Shown: positions 22,367 to 33,239 of the stretch, one piece after another
Position numbering within the stretch: position 1 is the first letter of the stretch
How the letters are laid out: the number at the start of each line of letters is the position of its first letter
From: Paraspadella gotoi
Lineage: Eukaryota > Chaetognatha
DNA length: 64,000 nt
Direction of reading: 5' to 3'
Assembly: GCA_051294375.1 (NCBI GenBank)
Contig: CM119266.1
Coordinates: 5,543,149 to 5,607,148 of the forward strand
Translations under genes and position numbers: made by a program
Notes under the pieces: generated by a model
Databases searched by the model: none
What the model saw: only the letters and a program-made list of their open reading frames with translations
What the model was told of the DNA's origin: nothing

Positions 22367-23913
22367 ATGAATTTTTTTGTCCTAATTTTCTCCGTTTTAC
22401 TTTTCAAAGTAAATGGGAGCACGTTGGAAGAATTAGAAAGAAAAGACGTGAGTTAACTTCGAACTTTGATAAAGTAAAACGGGGCGGGTGTGGGATAATT
22501 CATCAACGTTTTATAGAAGCAAGTTAGGTGTCGGCGGATAAATTTTTAAACTAAATTTTTAAACTAACGACTAACCAGCCAATAGTCTAACATTAAAGTA
22601 AACAACAGGAAAATAAATTCAAACTTAATCGAAACAGGAAGCAACGGCTTTTTCTATCGCGCATACAAACAAATGGGTGGACGATATGCTGAAGAGTGGA
22701 ATGGACGAGTTGAGAAACACTGTGGGGCCGATTGTGCTTCCTCCGCAAACGATCGATTTCGACGTGAAGATTCTTTGGGAAAATGTCAAAGGGGGAGTCA
22801 ACCTGACGGAAGGAAAAATCACCAACGTTTTTAAAATTCACAGGTTAATCTTGTCTCAATCTAATGTGAAAAAATGATCAAAAAGCGGAATATCAATAAT
22901 AATCTTTTTCATTAAAGAATCGACGATGCCGATATCCGTTATGTTAACCAGCAAGTTTTTGTCAATCTTAAGCTTGGAGTAGAGGACATCCGGGGTAAGT
23001 CCAAGAGGTAGAGGATGATGTGAATTTCTTACATCCGGGTTCAAGTTTCAAAAGGTAGGGGATAATGGGATGTTCATTAAAATGACCTGATCGGAAAATC
23101 CCATACGCTTTTAACAAAAATTTTAAATGGGCCCTATATATGCGATTTTATTCGAATACAACGAGGTTGATTCAGTACAATCATCATCAACAAACAAACA
23201 AACAAAGACAGACTAAGTCTAAGCAAAAAAAAAAAAAATCATAAAATAGAGAGAAAAAAACAGTTAATTAAATAAAATTAATTAATTAAAATTTAAACAA
23301 TTAAAAATTGTTCTTATGTTGTAAAAAATGGAACAAGTTTCTGAAGAACAGTATTCTTCATTGTATATATCTTTGAGATAAAGGTTTTCTTACGATTATT
23401 AAAAATTGTAGATAGGTCGTGGTATCCAAACATACTCCTATGACTATGTCAATTGAAATTCTTTTAATTTTTTTTAATTTCAGTTTAAAATGTAAAAATA
23501 AAAGCGATCTCAGGAAAGGTCGCTATTTATATAGTATTTTCATTCTAAATATTAGAGGAAATATTTTTTTAAAGTTTTTGAATATATTTTTTTCTCTTCA
23601 GGATCTTACCACATAAGCTTCAAATTTGGCCACTTGCACGATGCTGGAACCGTGACGGTATCCGTGGATACGGTCCAACTGGCAATAGAAGTAAAGTATA
23701 GTATTTAGTAAACTTAAAATACATATATAATTATCCCAAATGAAATTTAATTCCGATAAGGCGGCGCAATTCTTTTCGCCCACGACGGGCGACAACAACG
23801 TTCTCAATCTCGACCTCAGTCTTCACCTCAAAATTTATTTGGGCAAAATCGGGATTTCGGTGAATCTCGGTGGGTCAGCCGCGAGTCTCTTTTCCGATGA
23901 GATGGCACAAAAG
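22367..23913 (+). CDS. Secreted group-7-allergen-like (TULIP-fold) protein, five exons, 3' end not found
   Basis: Exons are 22,367-22,447, 22,638-22,843, 22,918-22,994, 23,602-23,690 and 23,761-23,913. All introns start GT and end AG, and the phases join without a frame break (0, 2, 1, 0), giving about 202 residues. Exon 1 begins with a signal peptide (MNFFVLIFSVLLF, likely cut after VNG). The mature part has WVDDMLKSGMDEL, then GGVNLTEGKITNVFKIHR, an IDDADIRYVN segment, GSYHISFKFGHL with AGTVTVSVDTV, and a late amphipathic stretch (LSLHLKIYLGKIGISVNLGG). This order and length fit the arthropod group-7-allergen family, relatives of the takeout/BPI-type lipid-binding proteins; a lipid-binding role is inference. 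Intron 4 is only 70 bases and its acceptor (GATAAG) lacks a pyrimidine tract. After exon 5 the sequence reads GTGAGATGA: either a donor leading to a last exon near or in the gap, or a stop two codons on. Confidence 0.75.
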
Positions 23914-24029
23914 GTGAGATGAGATGGGAGGTGAGCGAATCATGGGAGAGATGAGATGGGAAGATAGATAGGGCTGAGGATAAGGCGTTAATTAGGCTGA
24001 AGAGTGCTCTCCGCAACTACTTTAACCCC

Positions 24030-24059
24030 CTCTTGCAGCCATGGAACGGGTCCTGGGCT
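24030..24059 (-). mobile_element. Fragment of the second SINE family, cut by a gap
   Basis: It contains GCCATGGAACGGGTCCT, the body end of the SINE at 11,572. The rest lies in the following gap, so both B copies carry this SINE at the same place and the insertion predates their separation. Confidence 0.6.
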
Positions 24060-24611
24060 NNNNNNNNNNNNNNNNNNNNNNNNNNNNNNNNNNNNNNNNN
24101 NNNNNNNNNNNNNNNNNNNNNNNNNNNNNNNNNNNNNNNNNNNNNNNNNNNNNNNNNNNNNNNNNNNNNNNNNNNNNNNNNNNNNNNNNNNNNNNNNNNN
24201 NNNNNNNNNNNNNNNNNNNNNNNNNNNNNNNNNNNNNNNNNNNNNNNNNNNNNNNNNNNNNNNNNNNNNNNNNNNNNNNNNNNNNNNNNNNNNNNNNNNN
24301 NNNNNNNNNNNNNNNNNNNNNNNNNNNNNNNNNNNNNNNNNNNNNNNNNNNNNNNNNNNNNNNNNNNNNNNNNNNNNNNNNNNNNNNNNNNNNNNNNNNN
24401 NNNNNNNNNNNNNNNNNNNNNNNNNNNNNNNNNNNNNNNNNNNNNNNNNNNNNNNNNNNNNNNNNNNNNNNNNNNNNNNNNNNNNNNNNNNNNNNNNNNN
24501 NNNNNNNNNNNNNNNNNNNNNNNNNNNNNNNNNNNNNNNNNNNNNNNNNNNNNNNNNNNNNNNNNNNNNNNNNNNNNNNNNNNNNNNNNNNNNNNNNNNN
24601 NNNNNNNNNNN
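24060..24611. other. Assembly gap, 552 N
   Basis: By comparison with 11,590-12,240 it should hold most of the SINE and about 450 bases of flank. Confidence 0.98.
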
Positions 24612-25225
24612 AAGTCGAAACTCAATTTATGCTGAAGTTTACATATATAACAGAAATAAAAATCTTAAAAGCATAAGCTAAGGAACGTCGCAATCACATG
24701 ATAAAAATTTGGACCCATGACACGATTTAATATTCCACAAAAATCAAATTTGCTTCAGGAAAACTAAGGTTTAAGCTTAAAAACGCAGAATTCTTCATAA
24801 TTCGATATTCGATATTATAAGTGACTTACCGACAAGATTGTATGGGCAGACCGACGGACCGATAAAGTTAATTATGGAGCCGGAATCTGCTGTAAGCAGA
24901 TCCGTCTAAAAATTTTTTAAAAAAATTTTTCGTTCCAAGTATTTGTTTATTTTATTTACGCCATTTGTTTTTAAACTTTTCTGTTCAGTGACTTATACCA
25001 AAAAACAAATCAATAATTTATTCCGCTCAAAACTATAAAAATGGTACAACCAATATAAAAATTATCCATTCATTTGATAAATAAGCTATCTTGCCCCTGA
25101 CTTTGGACAGGCTTTGAAGGTTTTAGGCCTCCATCACTCTTACAAGATCAAAACGTAGCGGACTCCTGCAAGCTTTCAATCAAGACTTATTCTCAGTCGA
25201 GTTTATTAAATCGCACAGTATTTAA
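24612..25225. repeat. Dispersed repeats of block B, copy 2
   Basis: Equivalent of 12,240-12,870: the ACTTACCGACAAGATTG signature at 24,823-24,841, without the (GGAC)n run found in copy 1, then repeat R from about 25,050. Confidence 0.6.
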
Positions 25226-25462
25226 GTGGTCTAATGTTTCAAAGAATGTTTTAATTATATAAAAGGAATTCTCATCTTTGTTTCCTTCCCTCTATCCTTA
25301 TTTTTTCTCTCCTCCTCCTCCTCCACCTTTTCCCCTCCTCTTCCTCCTCCCCTCCTCAGCGTTGAGAGGTGATTTACTGCGAAGGCATAAAAATATTTCA
25401 TCCTTTCATCTTTTCTCGCAATGAATTTATCTTTAAAGAGGAGCAATCTTCTCCCACTAGCT

Positions 25463-25500
<38 letters not shown>

Positions 25501-25980
25501 NNNNNNNNNNNNNNNNNNNNNNNNNNNNNNNNNNNNNNNNNNNNNNNNNNNNNNNNNNNNNNNNNNNNNNNNNNNNNNNNNNNNNNNNNNNNNNNNNNNN
25601 NNNNNNNNNNNNNNNNNNNNNNNNNNNNNNNNNNNNNNNNNNNNNNNNNNNNNNNNNNNNNNNNNNNNNNNNNNNNNNNNNNNNNNNNNNNNNNNNNNNN
25701 NNNNNNNNNNNNNNNNNNNNNNNNNNNNNNNNNNNNNNNNNNNNNNNNNNNNNNNNNNNNNNNNNNNNNNNNNNNNNNNNNNNNNNNNNNNNNNNNNNNN
25801 NNNNNNNNNNNNNNNNNNNNNNNNNNNNNNNNNNNNNNNNNNNNNNNNNNNNNNNNNNNNNNNNNNNNNNNNNNNNNNNNNNNNNNNNNNNNNNNNNNNN
25901 NNNNNNNNNNNNNNNNNNNNNNNNNNNNNNNNNNNNNNNNNNNNNNNNNNNNNNNNNNNNNNNNNNNNNNNNNNNNNNNN
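25501..25980. other. Assembly gap, 480 N
   Basis: It begins inside a CT tract and ends block B copy 2. Confidence 0.98.
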
Positions 25981-26014
25981 ATTTGCGAATCGATTCTGTC
26001 AAAACAATATTAAG

Positions 26015-26105
26015 TTATTGTTGTTGTGATCGTTCTTATTGTTGTTGTGGTTGTTCTTATTGTTGTTGTGATTGTTCTTATTGTTGTTGTGATTGTTCTT
26101 AATGT
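26015..26105. repeat. Minisatellite, unit about 21 bases
   Basis: Four units of the type TTATTGTTGTTGTGATTGTTC in direct tandem, with one C/T and one G/A variant. Confidence 0.85.
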
Positions 26106-26745
26106 GGTTCTCGTTTTGTTCCACAGTTTTGATCCCTGCGACACGAGCCAAGCATTTAGAGTCGGAGTCATGAACAATTAAAAATGTTTATCTCTTCGTT
26201 TAAAACGATGTCATTTCGTTGTCACTCTCTCAATTTCATTAAACAGTTAGTCAGTCCCATTATTCATTTATGCAAGGAAACAAAACATTAAACAAACTTT
26301 GAAATATGAAACAACGAGACAAAAAAAACAGCACCCAAAACAAAACAAAAAAACCCATTTTTTTGAATAAACAAGAACGGTATTTCCAATATGTTGCGTC
26401 GCCGTGACTTTCAAAATATATATATATATATGATAAACGTTTTAATAAACATTTTCCTAAAACAAATCAAATATTATACAATACTTCGACTGTAGTTCTG
26501 GGTTGTCACGTGACTGCACAAGCATGATACATATGCTCATTTAAAATCTTAAGATATCTTATTTTCTTACCATTTTATAATTTGAGCATTTAAGCACGTT
26601 TAGATATAAATCGGACAAACTAACGGACTGACTGACCGACCAAAAAGTTAGGTAAAGAGTTTCTTCGCCAATTTCTGCGTCGCAACTAAAACCAAAAAAA
26701 AACCTCGTTTTGCTTCGAGAAGAAAATGACTTGAATCTTCATTCC
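26106..26745. other. Unique AT-rich stretch without recognised gene
   Basis: It contains an (AT)n run at 26,418-26,432. No long frame, RNA gene or mobile element can be supported. Confidence 0.5.
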
Positions 26746-26747
26746 AA

Positions 26748-26954
26748 GGTCGTCGTCATTGTCGTCGTCGTCGTCATTGTCGTCGTCGTCGTCGTCGTCG
26801 TTTTGTTCGTCGTCGGTGTCCTCGCCCCAGAATCGATGCTTCAGGGGCACGAGACGATAATGCTAATATCGGTGCTAACGACGTTAACGATGACGACGAT
26901 AACGACGACGACGACGACGACGACTAAGACGACGACGACGACGATGCTAACGAT
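26748..26954. repeat. Facing (GTC)n and (GAC)n arrays
   Basis: GTC units at 26,748-26,803 and GAC/AAC units at 26,876-26,945 are reverse complements across about 70 bases, so the two arrays can pair as a hairpin. They give spurious poly-Val and poly-Thr frames. Confidence 0.85.
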
Positions 26955-27038
26955 ACCGAAAAACATGCTAATCCTTCTCCTTCAGGTTTTTAAAGGAGGA
27001 CGGGGGTTTTTCTTTGATGGAAATATCGCTTAAACAAA

Positions 27039-27040
<2 letters not shown>

Positions 27041-27088
<48 letters not shown>

Positions 27089-28455
27089 TCAGAAGATTTG
27101 TTAAATTGACATTATCATTATCTTCCAAGTGTTGTAAACTATAAGAAATTCTGAGGGTAAGGATATTTCAATATTTAAATCATTCCTTACATTTTTCTTC
27201 TTCTTCTCTTGTCTCTCCTTGTAACTTAACTTCCCTACCTTTCTCTCTTACTCTTTTCCTCTTTCTTCTTTCCTTTTCTCCCTCTCTTTCTTTTTTTTTG
27301 GACTTTCCTCCCTTTTTCTCTCTTTTTACCTCTCCTGCTTTCCCTCCCTTTCTCCTGCCCTTTCCTTCTTTACTCCTTTTTTTCCTCCCTTTTATTTTCT
27401 CCCTTTCCTTTCCTCCCCCCTCCCTTTCCTCTTTCCTCCCTTCCTCCCTCTCTCCTTTCTATCCGCCATCTTTAATTCTCCTCTTCTCTTCAATTTCCTT
27501 CCATGAATTTTGCAAAAGATGCTTCATGTTCATCTCACGTTTTTTTTTTGGACCACTATTTTACACGAACGTCCCTTTTCTGTTTCTAATACCGGAACTT
27601 AATTTTAACCTTAATTTATCATTAATGCTCAATCAAATCTTAAAAATTCTTAAAACTTAAAAAATTAAATTATATCGTAATTTAAAATGAAAAGAAGCGC
27701 TTTTAAGAAATATGCCCCATCCAAAAAAAAGACAAATTACAGTGGACCTCCAATATTGCGAGAAGGCAATAGGAAATTTAGTTTCCAGAGAGATACGAGT
27801 TGCGTTTTGTTTGTTACATTTTGTTAAATTTTAAGTTGAGCCTCAAGTTAAAGTTAAACAGAAAAAAGTTTTTTTTAAAGCATCGACGGCATTTTGTAAA
27901 TACAGAGAATAAAAAATGGTTAATGACTTGAACAAAGTTTGTCCGCTTAAGATATTGTTTTATTCCATTCAGATTTTAATCTTCCAAGCTAATTAACTAA
28001 AATATTCTCAAAATTAACAAAGGCGATACGTAACTGCGCGTATCTAATGTTTATAATATCATCAACGTTATTTCTTTAAGAAAGTCTTCAACTGCAATAT
28101 TATTAATCCCCCACGCCCCAAGTTATCAGAATTTTCCCTTATATTAATTTTTCCTCGAAATAATTAATAACCTCCTTTTTCCTCTTCCTCCTCTTCCTCC
28201 TCCTCCTCCTCCTCTTCATAGACATTCGGTCAATTCTCACTCAACCAAAGCGAAATTTCCTGTTTCGCTTTTTCTGTGTCAGAAAACGCGAAAATGGTAA
28301 ATGAGATGGTAAATGGTAACGGGAAATGGCAATGATGTCATAAATGATTCAGGGTTCAAATTGGTTGTAAATATTACAAAGACTAGGATTAATTTGGTAT
28401 ATCATAACTTCTATACATTTGTGCAATTATTGAAAGACACAATAACAAAATGTTT
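27041..28455. repeat. Duplicated block D, copy 1
   Basis: It starts with a GA tract (27,041-27,086), followed by a CCTTTCTCC-type pyrimidine tract (27,190-27,500) and AT-rich DNA. Near-identical copies are at 36,803-38,233 and 41,418-42,850. No gene is seen. CAGTGGACCTCCAATATTGC at 27,740 resembles a pogo/Tigger terminus, but I found no partner end. Confidence 0.88.
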
Positions 28456-29300
28456 TCTGCATTACTTTGGCGAGAGGTTTGGTACTTCTACGCGACGCGC
28501 GTAGCTGTAGTGTCCAATGAGCTGGAGTGGCCTTTTGTGTAACTCAAAATGGAGCCCACCTGGGTCACGAGTACATCGAGATATCGCCCGCTGCATTTAT
28601 AGGCGGGTGAAACTTCCCAGATGGAGGGAGGGGAGCAATCGTTCAGCAAGTCCAGGGGCCCTGGAATCAGCTCGGACCCAGGAAGGGGCTCCACGACGTG
28701 GGAGGGGTGTCATGCTTATAGGGGCCGGGGGTGTTTATACTTAATGCCCAGAGTGCCGACTATAGGAATCCACGGTGAAGTTTTGAAGTGGATTCGATGT
28801 GATAAATGAGGATTCCCCTGATCTATCGTGGAGAATCACGTCAGAACGTTGTCTTCCTCTTTTGCAAGTCTAGAAAAAGGGAATGTGGGAAAGTTCTGAG
28901 TCGATGGACAGGGGTCGCGGATGTAAGCGGTTCGGGCCTATCGTCAAATACCAAACGCCTCCGCAAATCTGAGTTCGCGGAGAAGCGGTTCGGGAAATAT
29001 CGTCGATACTACGACTACCACAATCATGCGATAAATGAATGTTGGTTTTGAAGAAACGTTAAGTCGAACTCAATTTATGCTAAGTTTTATATATAATAAT
29101 ATTATATAACAGAAATAAAATCTTAAAAGCATTAGCTAACGAACGTCGCAACACATGATAAAATTTGGACTCATGCCAAGTTTAATATTCCACAAAAACA
29201 AATTTGATGGCAGGAAAACTAAGTTTGATGCTTAAAAACGACGGACGGAGGACGGAAGCGGACATCAATTTTTTTTGCAAGAATTCTCATAATCGATATT

Positions 29301-29560
29301 TGTGGGCGGTATATTTCAACCGCCTCACGTCCACCATCATTCAGCCAAGTCCATTTGGCGTCAGAGGGGAACACATCAACCCAGGCGTAGTGTTCCATCC
29401 ACAGTCCTCCGAATTTCCTTCATGCGTTGTCAAAAGCGAGACCGTCCTAGGGTAACCGCGCCAGTGACTGAAGGCGTCACTGAGGATCGGAAGCCCCCAA
29501 AGCCAACAAGTGAGATGCCCATCTCAATGGCATCACAGGCAACCAAGGCTGTTGGCCATA
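29301..29560. mobile_element. Uncharacterised 260-bp insertion, left arm copy
   Basis: The insert is absent from both equivalent sites (about 12,478 and 24,806). The filled site reads ATATT, insert, ATATT and the empty site has a single ATATT, so a 5-bp target duplication is likely. The insert is GC-richer than its surroundings. It starts with a small hairpin (GGCGGT...ACCGCC) and has another at 29,462-29,486 (CAGTGAC...GTCACTG). No terminal inverted repeats, poly-A or pol III boxes are visible. The family is unknown to me. Confidence 0.55.
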
Positions 29561-30259
29561 ATATTCGATATAATAAGTGACTTTACGGAACAAGATTGGG
29601 TATGGGCGGACGACCGGACGCGATAAAGTTAATTATCAGAGCCGGAATCTGCTGTAAGTAAAAGTAAAAGTAAAAAAAAAAACTTTTTCGTTTCCAAGTA
29701 TTTGTTTTATTTTATTTACGCATTTGGTTTTTTAAACTTTCTGTTCAGTGACTTATACCAAAAAAACGCAATCAATAAATTTAGTCCTCTCAAACCTATA
29801 AAGAATGCTACAATCAATATAAACATTAATCCAATTCATTTGATAAATAAGCTATTTGCCCCTGACTTTTGAACAGGCTTTGGAAGTTTTTTAGGCCCTC
29901 CATCACTCTTACAAGATCAAAACATAGCGACTCCGTGCAAGCTCTCAATCAAGAATTAATTCAAGTCCGAGTGTTATTAAAGGCAACAGTGAGATTTTGT
30001 AAGTGATATATTTCATGTTTCAAAGAATGTTTATAATTATATAAAAAGATATTCTCAATCTTTGTTTCCTTCCCTCTATCCTTAATTTTTTCATCCTCCT
30101 CCTCTCCCCCTCCTCCTCCTCTTCTCTTCCTCTTCCTCTCCCCTCGCTCCGCGTATGAGAGGGTGGATTTACTTTGCGAAGGCATCAGAAAATATTTCAT
30201 GCTTTTCCATCTTGTTCTCGCAATGAAAATTGATATCTTAAGAGAGAAGTCAATCTTCT

Positions 30260-30363
30260 CCCACTAGCTTTTGCCATCTCTCTCTCTCTATCTCTCCTCT
30301 CTCTTGGTCATCTCTCTCCTCTCTCTCTCCTCTCTCTCTCGTCTCATCTCTTCTCTCTCGTTC
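30260..30363. repeat. CT-rich microsatellite
   Basis: Interrupted CT tract just upstream of the cysteine-rich frame. Equivalent to 13,122-13,200 and 25,471-25,500. Confidence 0.9.
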
Positions 30364-30390
30364 TGTTGTATTCAACGAGCGAATACCTCG

Positions 30391-30579
30391 ATGTCAGATA
30401 TTTTTTTAGAACAGGACTTGACAGGTGCTTCGCAGCCTACTTCATTCTCCGTTATGACTGTGCCGTCTTCTTGCCAGAATCCGATTCCTTTGATTTGTTC
30501 GAGAACAGGAAATTGTGTATGCCAGGATGCAGATTGTTGGACATCGCTTGTTTTTGTCAAGAATCCCGGTTACTGCTGA
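30391..30579 (+). CDS. Short cysteine-rich reading frame, weak coding candidate
   Basis: The frame runs from an ATG to a TGA straight after a final Cys. Its last third has six Cys with spacing C-x7-C-x5-C-x1-C-x4-C-x12-C (for example CSRTGNCVCQDADCW), a density seen in small secreted peptides or in single cysteine-rich modules. It could be a terminal exon: CAG acceptor-like sites occur at 30,428 and 30,440 after a long pyrimidine tract. Against it, the other two plus frames and one minus frame are also open here, no signal peptide precedes it other than translated CT repeat, and the related sequence at 13,205 is not open. I do not recognise a family. An identical copy lies in the right arm. 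Confidence 0.25.
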   Translation: MSDIFLEQDLTGASQPTSFSVMTVPSSCQNPIPLICSRTGNCVCQDADCWTSLVFVKNPGYC

Positions 30580-30619
30580 GAATTTTTCGAAATGCTTTGT
30601 TCTACAATAGTTTAGTGAG

Positions 30620-30660
30620 TAGTAAGAGAGAAGAGAATGATGGAGAGAGAGAGAGAGAGA

Positions 30661-30717
<57 letters not shown>

Positions 30718-30960
30718 GAGAGAGAGAGGGAATATGGTCATACAACCATCGCCAGGGTCGAAACAGGTGGAACTTAGGTCGACTTTATGGTTTTTTTCCT
30801 TCGGCTTTGCTGAATCTTATGTGTAATCTTATGTGAACGTAGAGAGAGAGGGGAGAGAGAGTGAGAGATAGGACAGAGGAGAGAACAGGGATAGGGAGAG
30901 AGAGAGAGAGAGGGAGAGAGGGAGGGAGAGAGGATATAAGTATTTAGAAGTCACAATATT
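30620..30960. repeat. GA-rich microsatellites
   Basis: GA tracts at 30,642-30,730 and 30,840-30,930 surround about 110 bases of unique DNA. The right-arm equivalent is 48,430-48,735. Confidence 0.9.
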
Positions 30961-31019
30961 TTCATCTTATTTGACTCAAAAAAGATAAATCGCGTCATAA
31001 TTCGTTTTTATGTACATCT

Positions 31020-31100
31020 GTGTAATACGTATATGTTGAGATATGTTATAATATGTTAAGATTATGTTATGTTATGTTGTGTAATGTTATCTTAAGTTAT
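31020..31100. repeat. (TATGT)n-like short array
   Basis: Degenerate ATGTTAT/ATGTTG units. Reversed equivalents are at 48,290-48,355 and 53,155-53,215. Confidence 0.7.
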
Positions 31101-31254
31101 GATTCTTTATATTAATTAGTTATTCACATCTCGAGTTTAAAAAATACTCCTTAGTCCTTATTCAAATAATATCATTTGAAACGTTAATGGTTTTAAAATA
31201 TGTTCAAATATAATGAAATATATAGTCAGCCTTTTTTTCAACTGACCAAAATAT

Positions 31255-31256
<2 letters not shown>

Positions 31257-31302
<46 letters not shown>

Positions 31303-31311
31303 GAGAGAGAG
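31257..31311. repeat. (GA)n microsatellite
   Basis: A nearly uninterrupted GA run, mirrored as CT tracts at 48,063-48,115 and 52,878-52,963 in the other copies. Confidence 0.95.
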
Positions 31312-31639
31312 ACGGATATCCGGAAACGTAACAACGATGATGGAATCAAAACAAAACCTCGAAAGCCGAACGGGATTTTGGGATTAGGAAAAAAGAGGGG
31401 GGCGGGAGGGGAGAGCAGGGGGAAGGGTGGTTGGATGGATCGCAGGCGGGCTATGGGAGAGAGAAGGGGGGAGAGGGGAAGGGGTTGGGCAGCCGCTAAA
31501 AGGAACGCGATGAGCGCTAAAAGAGTCGATTGTTTTTTTTGCAAAAGGTCAGTCAGTCAGTCGGTTGAAAAAAGAGGAGCGAATATTGAAAAGGGATGGA
31601 CGCTTGAGGTGGATCAGAGGAAAAGGGGGAAACTTTGGG

Positions 31640-31910
31640 GGTGGGTGGAGGTGGAGGTGGAGGTTGAGTGGTGGTGGAGGTGGAGGTGCAGGTGGAGGAG
31701 GAGGGTGAGGTGGAGTGGAAGTGAAGTGGAGTGGAGATGGAAGTGGAGTGGAGGTGGAGGTGGAGATGGAAGTGGGAGTGGAGTGGATTGGAGGTGCAGG
31801 TGGAGGTGGAGGTGGAGTGGAGGTGCAGGTGGAGGTGGAGGTGGAGGTGGAGGGGAGGTGGAGTGGAGTGTGCAGGTGGCGGGTGAGATGGAGTGCAGGT
31901 GGCAGGTGGA
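31640..31910. repeat. GGTGGA hexamer array
   Basis: About 270 bases of GGTGGA/GAGTGGA units, strongly G-rich on the plus strand and therefore prone to G-quadruplex formation. C-rich equivalents are at 47,405-47,715 and 51,955-52,525, with different lengths. It produces spurious Val/Glu/Trp- or Pro/Ser/Thr-rich frames. Confidence 0.92.
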
Positions 31911-32029
31911 ATGCTTTCTGAAGAGAGAGATGGCACTGCAAGGGGCGTCTTTGAAAGAATGCAATCTCATAGTTATCTACGAAAGCTATCTGCAAAAAAA
32001 ACAGATGAAATGTTTTGCTGTAATCTAAC

Positions 32030-32540
32030 TTTGAATTACAAAAATTTGTTTTCAGGGAGAGAGAGAGAGAGGAGGAGGATTAGAAGAGAGAGAGAGAGAG
32101 AGAGAAGAGAGAGAGACGTGGGTGGGATTATTCACCCAATCGAAATCAAATCGATAGAATCGGAATTATTTGGCGGAGAATTTGACGATGGTTGAGGAGG
32201 AAGGGAGGAGGAGGAGCAGGATGAAGAAGAGAGGAGGAGGAGGAGAAGGGAAAGGACCACACAGGTGAAAGGGAAGGGAGATGTTGGAACGGGAGGGAAA
32301 CGACGGACTGACCGACCTGAACGAAGTTGTTATGGCGATATGGTCATCCGGCATCTCGGTCTTCGTTAATATTAAAATATCATTTATAGTTTCGTTTGAT
32401 AATATTATATCTCGTTTCATTTATAAAAGCAATGGTCTGAAAATTTTGTAACCTGATGCCCAATTACTGATAAAAAATTAGTATTCTTTTTCAATAAATA
32501 CTTAAATTAGCCAATTATTATAATTAAATACGAATATCTA
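32030..32540. other. GA tract, GAGGAG tract and AT-rich DNA, no gene
   Basis: GA units at 32,056-32,116, a GAGGAGGAG purine tract at 32,193-32,250, then AT-rich sequence. No coding frame is supported. Confidence 0.6.
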
Positions 32541-32553
32541 TACCGAATCGGCT

Positions 32554-32860
32554 GTGAATTCATCTCACCCCAAAACCGAAGCGCCCCTGGTGGACCCGCG
32601 AAGAGAAAGGAAAGAGAAGTCTCGACCCTTAACGGATTCGGCCGAAAGCTCAAAAGTGGTCACGACTCTAAGTGGCCATCGATTGAAAGTGGTCAACGGG
32701 TCGCCCCCATGGAGGGTGGTCCAATTACGGGCCGGAAACAATAAACGCTTTGGTGACTTTAACGACGATGACGATGACGACGACGATGAGACGACGACGA
32801 TGACAACGATGATGATAGGCAACAACAACAGTCCAATTTTTAAAGGATAAAAGTTCTGCC
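32554..32860. other. GC-rich stretch ending in GAC/GAT repeats, coding status unclear
   Basis: The sequence is open on both strands for about 90 codons but ends in GACGAT/ACGATG repeats. The mirrored copy (46,400-46,720) is interrupted by indels, so I do not call a gene. Confidence 0.35.
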
Positions 32861-33239
32861 GAACCGAATTATGAGGATTTCGTAAACGGGTACTGGAAGT
32901 AATCTCACATTTGTTTGATGTCTATTATTACTTTAATCTATTGATAATAAATCTGTAAAACAACCTATCCTTAAGCGATATCATATTTTAAAAATATTGT
33001 TTCCTAAAACGCAGCTTAAAAACTCAATTAGAATTTCGTTTTTGGGTCGATTTATCTCTTTGAGGACCGAGACAGCATCTATGCGATGCCATCGCTACAT
33101 TTTTACATTATTCCCATAATTTTGATTGCTTACTAGGCATAGCTATCCGAGAAAAACTTCGATGTTGAGCTAAGTTACACTCGCAATGCTTGCTTCCCCC
33201 TCCTTCGTGCTTGCTTCTCCCTCCTTCGTGCTTGATTCG

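Larger units (their letters stand above)
20020..25500. repeat. Duplicated block B, copy 2 (short form)
   Basis: Direct copy of 3,440-13,140 without the hAT-like insert. It contains the intact group-7-like gene. Two larger gaps interrupt or end it (24,060-24,611 and 25,501-25,980). Confidence 0.9.
28560..30610. repeat. Third relative of the distal part of block B
   Basis: It is collinear with 11,750-13,420 (landmarks: ATTTATAGGCGG, the GACAAGATT signature, repeat R at 29,805-29,985, the TCC-rich tract and CT tract). It is more diverged than copies 1 and 2 are from each other, and it carries an extra 260-bp insertion at 29,301. Confidence 0.8.

Noticed and set aside
24004-24681. Long open frames at 24,004-24,681, 25,369-26,029, 54,526-55,364, 56,264-56,972 and 56,966-57,545
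   Set aside because: They run through N and have only a few real codons at the ends.
28488-28809. Frames on both strands of 62-75 codons
   Set aside because: They overlap each other on both strands in decayed repeat sequence related to 11,740-12,000, where the frames are not kept.
29204-29580. Frames of 83 and 92 codons across the 260-bp insertion
   Set aside because: They start or end in the flanking repeat, overlap in two frames, and are likely chance openings in a GC-richer insert.
31378-32028. Open frame of 216 codons rich in Trp, Gly, Val and Glu, with counterparts on the minus strand
   Set aside because: It is a translation of the GGTGGA array, open in several frames on both strands, and its length differs between copies.
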